From Glycine soja (Eukaryota; Streptophyta; Magnoliopsida; Fabales; Fabaceae), in NCBI RefSeq assembly GCF_004193775.1, contig NC_041021.1, positions 34,359,718 to 34,423,717 on the forward strand: DNA of 64,000 bases, written 5' to 3'. Position numbers and translations under genes: made by a program. Positions 59,171 through 64,000 of this stretch are shown in pieces; position 1 is the stretch's first letter; every line of letters begins with the position of its first letter. Below the pieces are notes generated by a model. It did not search any database. It saw only the letters and a program-made list of their open reading frames with translations, and was not told where the DNA came from.

Positions 59171-59779
59171 TATGAGGGTGATGCTAGGTGCACCCAACAT
59201 TTAATGTGAAAGGTCAAAAATACCCCTGGCCTTAATTTAAAAGATTTTGGTGCACCCATCAACATTTCATGTTATACGTACACAAGCAAGCTAAGCTTCC
59301 ATTTGCGCCGCTGCTATTCTTCTTCCCTCCGTGTCATTTTCGTTGGCCTTTGATCCTTCTTCTCCTCCGTTGGGTGTCAGCATTGTGGACGTGCATTGAA
59401 CAGGCTGCTCCACCGTCGAGGTAAGCTTCATCTCCCCTTTAATGGTTATCACTTCTGTTCCTGGTTTTTAATTTCGTACGTATGTAGTTGATCCACATTA
59501 GAAGTAGGAAATATGTTTAGACATACGGATCAAGTAGGAATTAGGTTTGTGCATACGGATCAAGTTGATCCATATGACCCTTTTTTAATATAAAAAAATG
59601 TAAAATTGGTATTTTTGTTTTGAAAAATGTTTCTTATTAGGGTTTAGGTTACTGTTGATGGTTTAGGGTTACTATTGATGGTTTAGGGTTAGTGTTGAGG
59701 GTTTCTATTGTATTATGTTTGAATTGTTTGAACTAGTTGATATTGGCTTTGGATATTTCAGTTTACTAAATTGAAATTC
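59171..59779. other. unassigned sequence left of the Sirevirus
   Basis: Contains a GATGCTAGGTGCACCC word (59179-59196) and its partial repeat GGTGCACCCATC (59251), like a small decayed repeat, and three GGTTTAGGGTTA words (59641-59700). No gene. Confidence 0.4.
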
Positions 59780-60880
59780 TGATACTGGGGACAGATGTCG
59801 TACAGGATGTCACGACATCGCGCTTCAGAACATGCAGCTTGTATATGACCGTATGAACAGATTAAACAAGTAAATAACACAAGAGAATTGTTAACCCAGT
59901 TCGGTGCAACCTCACCTACATCTGGGGGCTACCAAGCCAGGGAGGAAATCCACTAAAATAGTGTTAGTTCGAAGATCTAACAGCCACTGTTTACAACCTT
60001 CTCACCTAACCACTACCCGTGCAATCTCTACCTAAGAGCCACTCTTAGATATGAGAAACCCCTCTCACTCCCTCTCAAACACTCTCCCGTGTTTACAATT
60101 AATTCAAATACACACCAGAGATTGCTCTCTGAACAATAGAGATCAACTCCACACACTATAGAGATCAACTCTACACACTCAGGTCCAACACTTGATGTTA
60201 GAGTAACATCAAGGTGGCTCACAAAACACTCAAGTCCCAAAACTCACAAAATAACTCTTCAATCCCGGACTTGGTGGAAAACTCGTGCAGCCTTCATGTT
60301 TATATAGCAGTGTGCGTTTCTGGGCTGCAACTACTTGTGCTGGATGAGATCTATCACTTTCCTGAAAATCTGCACTTAAAGATCTAAAAGATACAGTTTG
60401 ATCTTTTAGTTTTTATCTTTAATCTTTAATCCCTGAACGAACTATTCAAGTTTGTAATTCGAACTTTAATTATCTTTTAATTCGTTCCTAAAGATAGATC
60501 ACCAAATCTGTTGCTAACTGCACATTAATCTGTTAAAGATATAACAGATTTATGTGTCCAGTATTTTCGGGTCGGATGTCAGGACATCGTGTCCGACATC
60601 GTGGATCCTGCACACTCTGTTAAAGATATAACAGATTTATGTGTCCAGTATTTTCGGGCAGGATGTCAGGACATTGTATCCGACATCGTGGATCCTGCAG
60701 CTTCAATTCTTCATTTGACATTTTATCTTGCCTTGTGCATTGTGCAGCCCAATCTGATTCCTTGACATAACGTTGGACATCATGTGCAGCAACTCCAGCT
60801 TTCCTTCATTGTCTAAGTGCTTATGTTTTAACAAAATCTTAGCCAATCTTTTAAACACTCAGTAGAGCTAAGCACTAACA
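59780..60880 (-). repeat. 3' LTR of the Sirevirus
   Basis: On the - strand it starts TGTTAGTGCTTAGC directly after a GGGGGAGATT purine tract. The far end is at the TG of 59780 or 59786 on the + strand. TATATAAA box at 60299-60306 (minus strand). An 87 bp unit is repeated in tandem at 60531 and 60618. Contains GATGTC-NN-GACATC palindromes at 59806, 60575 and 60662. Confidence 0.82.
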
Positions 60881-61510
60881 ATCTCCCCCTTTGGCAAATT
60901 TTGTCTAAAACATACTTAGACACTTCCTGAGCAGGTACGAGCAGTTATGCAAGTGGGATCAGCAACTTTCATTATCAGAGTAATCAAGCACAGCGGTATC
61001 TGTAGTGGCGACAGCCAAAATTCTGCAAGTTGCAAGTCGTTTCCAGGGTGTCAAGACATCTCACGTGACATCAGCTATCTGCTCCCCCTGTCTCCATGCT
61101 CTTACTGCTGTGAAGCAGTTCACTGCAGCATCTTCTATCAGCTACTAGTCTTTTCCAGGATGTCAAGACATCTCATGTGACATCAGCGTTCTGCTCCCCC
61201 TGTCTCCATGCTCTTGCTGCAGCATCTTCTATCAGCTACTAGTTTCAGTAGCTTACATCAGTCATCATCAGCAGCAGTCTCCCCCTCAAAATCATATACA
61301 TACAACTCCCCCTCAAAATCATGAATCATGCATACATCGTATCCTACTTACTCAAAATCATAAATCATGCATATAATACTATTACTCCCCCTTTTTAGAC
61401 AGAATTTGACAAAAGTAGAATGCATGCAAATATTACAGACCAATAGCAATCAATTGTTCAAAGGGACATGCCCCTATAGCTAGTAAAAAGCAAAAATAAA
61501 GGTCTGATGG
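60881..61510 (-). promoter_or_regulatory. 3' untranslated region with about six polypurine tracts
   Basis: Tracts read on the + strand as CTCCCCCT at about 60885, 61083, 61193, 61280, 61307 and 61385. A repeated segment with TGTCAAGACATCTCAYGTGACATCAGC occurs at 61049 and 61161. Multiple purine tracts are a known trait of Sireviruses. Confidence 0.85.
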
Positions 61511-63511
61511 TCATGGGGTGGCATCAGAATCATCATCATCTGATTTTGTATCCTCTGCTGCATCTTCTTCTTGCTCAACTGCTTCTTCTTCCTCAGCTGC
61601 TTCACCATCATCAATGCCACTTTCTGAGAGTCTTTCAATCAGCCGTTCCAGCTCCATTTTCTTCTCTGTGGTGGCTTTGATGGTTGCCCCCAGCACCTTG
61701 CATGTGTCCTTGAGTTCAGCAATCAAGGCATCCTTGGATACAGCACCTGAAGCAGCAGCTTTCCCTGATGTCGAGACAATGTCTGGGACATGTGTCCCCT
61801 CAAACAGTTTGTAATGCAGGGATAGAGGAGATTCTCTCTTCATCACAGAGTCAATGTTGTTTAAGATATTGGGATGTTGACTCAACATAATGCCACACAA
61901 TACAGTTGGGAAGGCAATGGGTAATTTGACAGCAAAAGATTCTGAATGCTTAACAGTTTGATCAAAAATATAGTTTCCAAAATTAAATTTGGACTTGGTT
62001 CCAACAGCATACAGAAATTTACCCAAACCTGTGGCAACAGTGGAAGTATGATTGGTGGGTACCCAGTTTGCAGCGCCAATCCTATGCAGGATTGCATACT
62101 TCACACTTAGCTTTCTTGCAGAAAGCTTCCCTTTCTTTGGCCAATGCTGGACTCGTTTGGCAGTGATTTCCTTGGCAATCTGATGCTCAGAAACATCAAT
62201 ATCCACCACTCCTTCAGTAGGTCTGCCCAGGTATTTGTTGATTACAGCAGGGGAGAATCTAACACATTTTCCTCTGACAAACACTTTCTGATACTCATCA
62301 CTCTTTCTGTTTGTTATGTCAGAGGGAATGTTGACAATGAATTCCCTTACTAGACTTTCATAGCAATCTCCCAACTTGGTGACAGTTTTCATCAGTCCAG
62401 CAGCCTTAATGAGGTCCATGATCTCCTTGCAAGCCAAGGCATCTCTTCCCAGTTCTCTTTCAACCGCAAGTCTGCGTTGATACACATATTTCCACTTTTC
62501 AACATTGCCAATGGAGTGGAAAGAGATGTTGTCCAATGGTGCATCAGGAACATTTCCAGGCACCTTTCTCCCAGATTTCTTGGCCCTCTTTGATGTCGAG
62601 ACATCTAGTTCGACATCATCATCAGAATCAGATGAGGAAATTTCTTTCCTCTTCTTGGAGGGGATTGCAACTTTGCTCCTTCTGGATTTGGTAGGAGTGA
62701 TTGGAGTGCTCTTCTTCTGTGCCATAGTTTTGATTCGTCCAGACCTCTTAATGGGGGTTTTTCCCTTTCGGCTTTGTAATCTTTCTGCAATGCCCGGTGC
62801 CAACTTGTTGGCAATGGGTTCCTCATCAGATTCTACTTCTTCAAGGTCAATGAGGTCACCTGGAGCAGGTTCTGGTGCCCTTGGTGCAGGGGTCTCCTCT
62901 GTGGCTTGATCTTCTTCTTCTGTTGATTCCTCTTCACTGGGTGAAGGGAGGGCTTCAGCATTTGCAGCGGAAGATGTTGGAACATCTTTATCAACATCAG
63001 GCACAGAAACATTCGGGGTGGAGGATGTTGGAACATCTTCATCAGCATCAGGCACAGAAGCATTTTTCAGAATGTTACTCACAATACTGCGGATCTTCTT
63101 ATCCATCTCCGGGTCTACTTCCCTAGGACTTGTTGCAGGGCTAGGGTTTTCAGAAATCTTCACTCCCTGTTGTCTTTTGGGGACCAGTTTCTCAGGAACA
63201 TGGGCTTGACCAGGAATCATTTGTATGGGTTGGATGTTGAATTCAGGTTGTTCCTGGTGCGGAGATGATGGTACAGAGGGTGAACCAGGAGCTGCAGTAT
63301 CTTTTGGTGAGGTAGCCATGGAGAAGCAGAGCTTTTGAAATGGTTTCGTGAAAATCTGAGAGCTGTTGTGGAATGCTGAAAACGAGATTACCACTAAAAT
63401 GTAAATTTGAATGCGGAATGTAGAGGGACGTGTGAAGCAACGGTCAAATCTGTTTCGGCCCAGTAGTGAATGTGCTATAATCGTTTGAGCACATTCAGAT
63501 AACAGTAATTG
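61511..63511 (-). CDS. envelope-like ORF of the Sirevirus, reached by stop readthrough
   Basis: The frame is open from the codon after the pol stop (63511) to 61511; its first Met is at 63394 (627 residues), a second is at residue 26. N-terminal third: Pro/Ser-rich with a tandem repeat of about 19 residues around residues 110-150 (VPDADEDVPTSS) and acidic patches. Residues about 225-265 are basic with a KKRK motif, then SSDSDDD. Residues about 295-520 form a globular region with VRGKCVRFSPAVINKYLG. About 550-595 is a likely coiled coil, and the tail is acidic. I see no signal peptide; one hydrophobic stretch lies near residue 500. The name envelope-like comes from SIRE1; a membrane role is unproven. 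Confidence 0.9.
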   Translation of the reverse strand, partial: QLLLSECAQTIIAHSLLGRNRFDRCFTRPSTFRIQIYILVVISFSAFHNSSQIFTKPFQKLCFSMATSPKDTAAPGSPSVPSSPHQEQPEFNIQPIQMIPGQAHVPEKLVPKRQQGVKISENPSPATSPREVDPEMDKKIRSIVSNILKNASVPDADEDVPTSSTPNVSVPDVDKDVPTSSAANAEALPSPSEEESTEEEDQATEETPAPRAPEPAPGDLIDLEEVESDEEPIANKLAPGIAERLQSRKGKTPIKRSGRIKTMAQKKSTPITPTKSRRSKVAIPSKKRKEISSSDSDDDVELDVSTSKRAKKSGRKVPGNVPDAPLDNISFHSIGNVEKWKYVYQRRLAVERELGRDALACKEIMDLIKAAGLMKTVTKLGDCYESLVREFIVNIPSDITNRKSDEYQKVFVRGKCVRFSPAVINKYLGRPTEGVVDIDVSEHQIAKEITAKRVQHWPKKGKLSARKLSVKYAILHRIGAANWVPTNHTSTVATGLGKFLYAVGTKSKFNFGNYIFDQTVKHSESFAVKLPIAFPTVLCGIMLSQHPNILNNIDSVMKRESPLSLHYKLFEGTHVPDIVSTSGKAAASGAVSKDALIAELKDTCKVLGATIKATTEKKMELERLIERLSESGIDDGEAAEEEEAVEQEEDAAEDTKSDDDDSDATP

Positions 63512-63514
63512 CTA
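63506..63514 (-). promoter_or_regulatory. leaky stop codon context TAG CAA TTA
   Basis: The pol stop (63512-63514) is TAG, and the next six bases on the - strand are CAATTA, matching the CARYYA readthrough consensus of tobamoviruses. The downstream frame is the same as pol and is open for 39 codons to the first Met and then for 627 more. Confidence 0.88.
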
Positions 63515-64000
63515 TAAATCCTCTAGCAGACAAATGCCCAGCTTGCCCCTCAGTTTTTCAAACTGATTTGCATCCAATGCCTTTGTGAAAATATCTGCTA
63601 TTTGTTCCTCAGTGTCAACATGCTTTAGTGTGATCACTTTATCATCAACAAGATCTCTAATATAGTGATGTCTAATGTCAATGTTCTTGGTTCTGCTGTG
63701 TTGAACAGGATTTTTTGAAATATTAATAGCACTCATGTTGTCACAGTACAATGTCATGACATCTTGTTCGACATTGTACTCCTTCAGCATCTGCTTCATC
63801 CAAACTAGTTGTGAACAGCTGCTTCCTGCTGCAATATACTCTGCTTCTGCAGTAGATAGGGACACACAGTTCTGCTTCTTGCTGAACCATGAAATAAGAT
63901 TGTTGCCCAGATAGAAGCATCCACCAGAAGTGCTTTTTCTGTCATCTGCACTTCCAGCCCAATCAGCATCACAATACCCAACCAGCATTGAATCTGAACA
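63512..64000 (-). CDS. Sirevirus pol, RNase H end (partial)
   Basis: 163 codons, open to the window edge. RNase H motifs: [49 protein letters not shown] stretch and [10 protein letters not shown]. The catalytic Asp, Glu and Asp positions are intact. In the full element this is the end of a gag-pol polyprotein which makes cDNA in the cytoplasmic particle. Intact frame and intact stop context suggest recent activity. Confidence 0.94.
   Translation of the reverse strand, partial: CSDSMLVGYCDADWAGSADDRKSTSGGCFYLGNNLISWFSKKQNCVSLSTAEAEYIAAGSSCSQLVWMKQMLKEYNVEQDVMTLYCDNMSAINISKNPVQHSRTKNIDIRHHYIRDLVDDKVITLKHVDTEEQIADIFTKALDANQFEKLRGKLGICLLEDL

Larger units (their letters stand above)
59780..64000 (-). 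mobile_element. Sirevirus (SIRE1-like copia), 3' part
   Basis: Read on the - strand: RNase H (to 63512), leaky stop, envelope-like ORF (to 61511), untranslated region with several purine tracts, 3' LTR (60880-59780). The rest of pol, gag and the 5' LTR lie to the right of the window. Both frames are open. This and the lack of decay suggest that it is the youngest element here. The organisation is that of SIRE1, the soybean type member of genus Sirevirus. Confidence 0.92.

Noticed and set aside
59641..59700. GGTTTAGGGTTA words as interstitial telomere repeat
   Set aside because: Only three copies, separated by other bases (ACTATTGATG); not the TTTAGGG tandem pattern.
61518..63209. Several + strand frames opposite the envelope-like ORF
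   Set aside because: Low-complexity mirror frames of the long minus-strand ORF without a known domain.
61511..63394. 627-codon ORF as a host gene
   Set aside because: It is in frame with Sirevirus pol, preceded by a leaky stop and followed by purine tracts and an LTR, as in SIRE1.

Overview
The window looks like repeat-rich chromosomal DNA of a legume, most probably soybean or a close relative (Glycine). The reasons are a Sirevirus of the SIRE1 type with an envelope-like reading frame, a gene-fragment-carrying CACTA transposon, many soybean-style LTRs, long AT-rich spacers and spliced plant gene fragments. The species is inferred, because no search could be run. I see no complete host gene. 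The sequence is mostly transposons nested inside one another, nearly all decayed.

Layout: 1-2504 is the 3' half of a Ty1/copia element whose long pol frame has four in-frame stops. 2505-27421 is a Ty3/gypsy element of the Tat type on the + strand. Its protease is split by an Athila-like gypsy element on the - strand (3306-15589), which is itself split by a 2.9 kb solo LTR (9884-12777). The same Tat element also carries a minus-strand LTR-element remnant (about 17020-17975), a solo LTR (18347-19689), an antisense extra ORF (21960-26367) holding two nested LTRs, and its own 3' LTR (26695-27421). 27422-33420 is AT-rich spacer. 33430-46470 is a LINE (ORF1 with DUF4283, ORF2 with endonuclease) interrupted by an 8.9 kb CACTA transposon (34451-43314, duplication TTA) and by a solo LTR. 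46471-59780 is a patchwork of solo LTRs and fragments. 59780-64000 is the 3' part of a minus-strand Sirevirus, the best preserved coding sequence in the window.

The CACTA element contains spliced pieces of at least four cellular genes, all on the + strand: an SAM-dependent methyltransferase of the spermidine-synthase-like type, an AVT6-type vacuolar amino acid transporter, an EDR2-like START protein and a probable GABA/amino acid transporter. I could not see a transposase, so it is probably non-autonomous.

The Sirevirus pol frame ends in TAG followed by CAATTA, the leaky context first known from tobacco mosaic virus, and the frame then stays open into a 627-codon envelope-like ORF. This fits the stop-codon readthrough published for SIRE1.

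The most unexpected pattern is in the LTRs. In several LTR families of this window that look unrelated, a short motif, usually palindromic and different in each family, lies upstream of the presumed TATA box and recurs at close to 20-21 bp, two turns of the helix. The clearest case is TAATCGATTA: nine pairs in three solo LTRs, eight of them spaced exactly 21 bp, and five groups spaced 21-22 bp in another LTR family. A second repeated motif, the palindrome GATGTC-NN-GACATC, is scattered over the LTR, untranslated region and ORFs of the Sirevirus.
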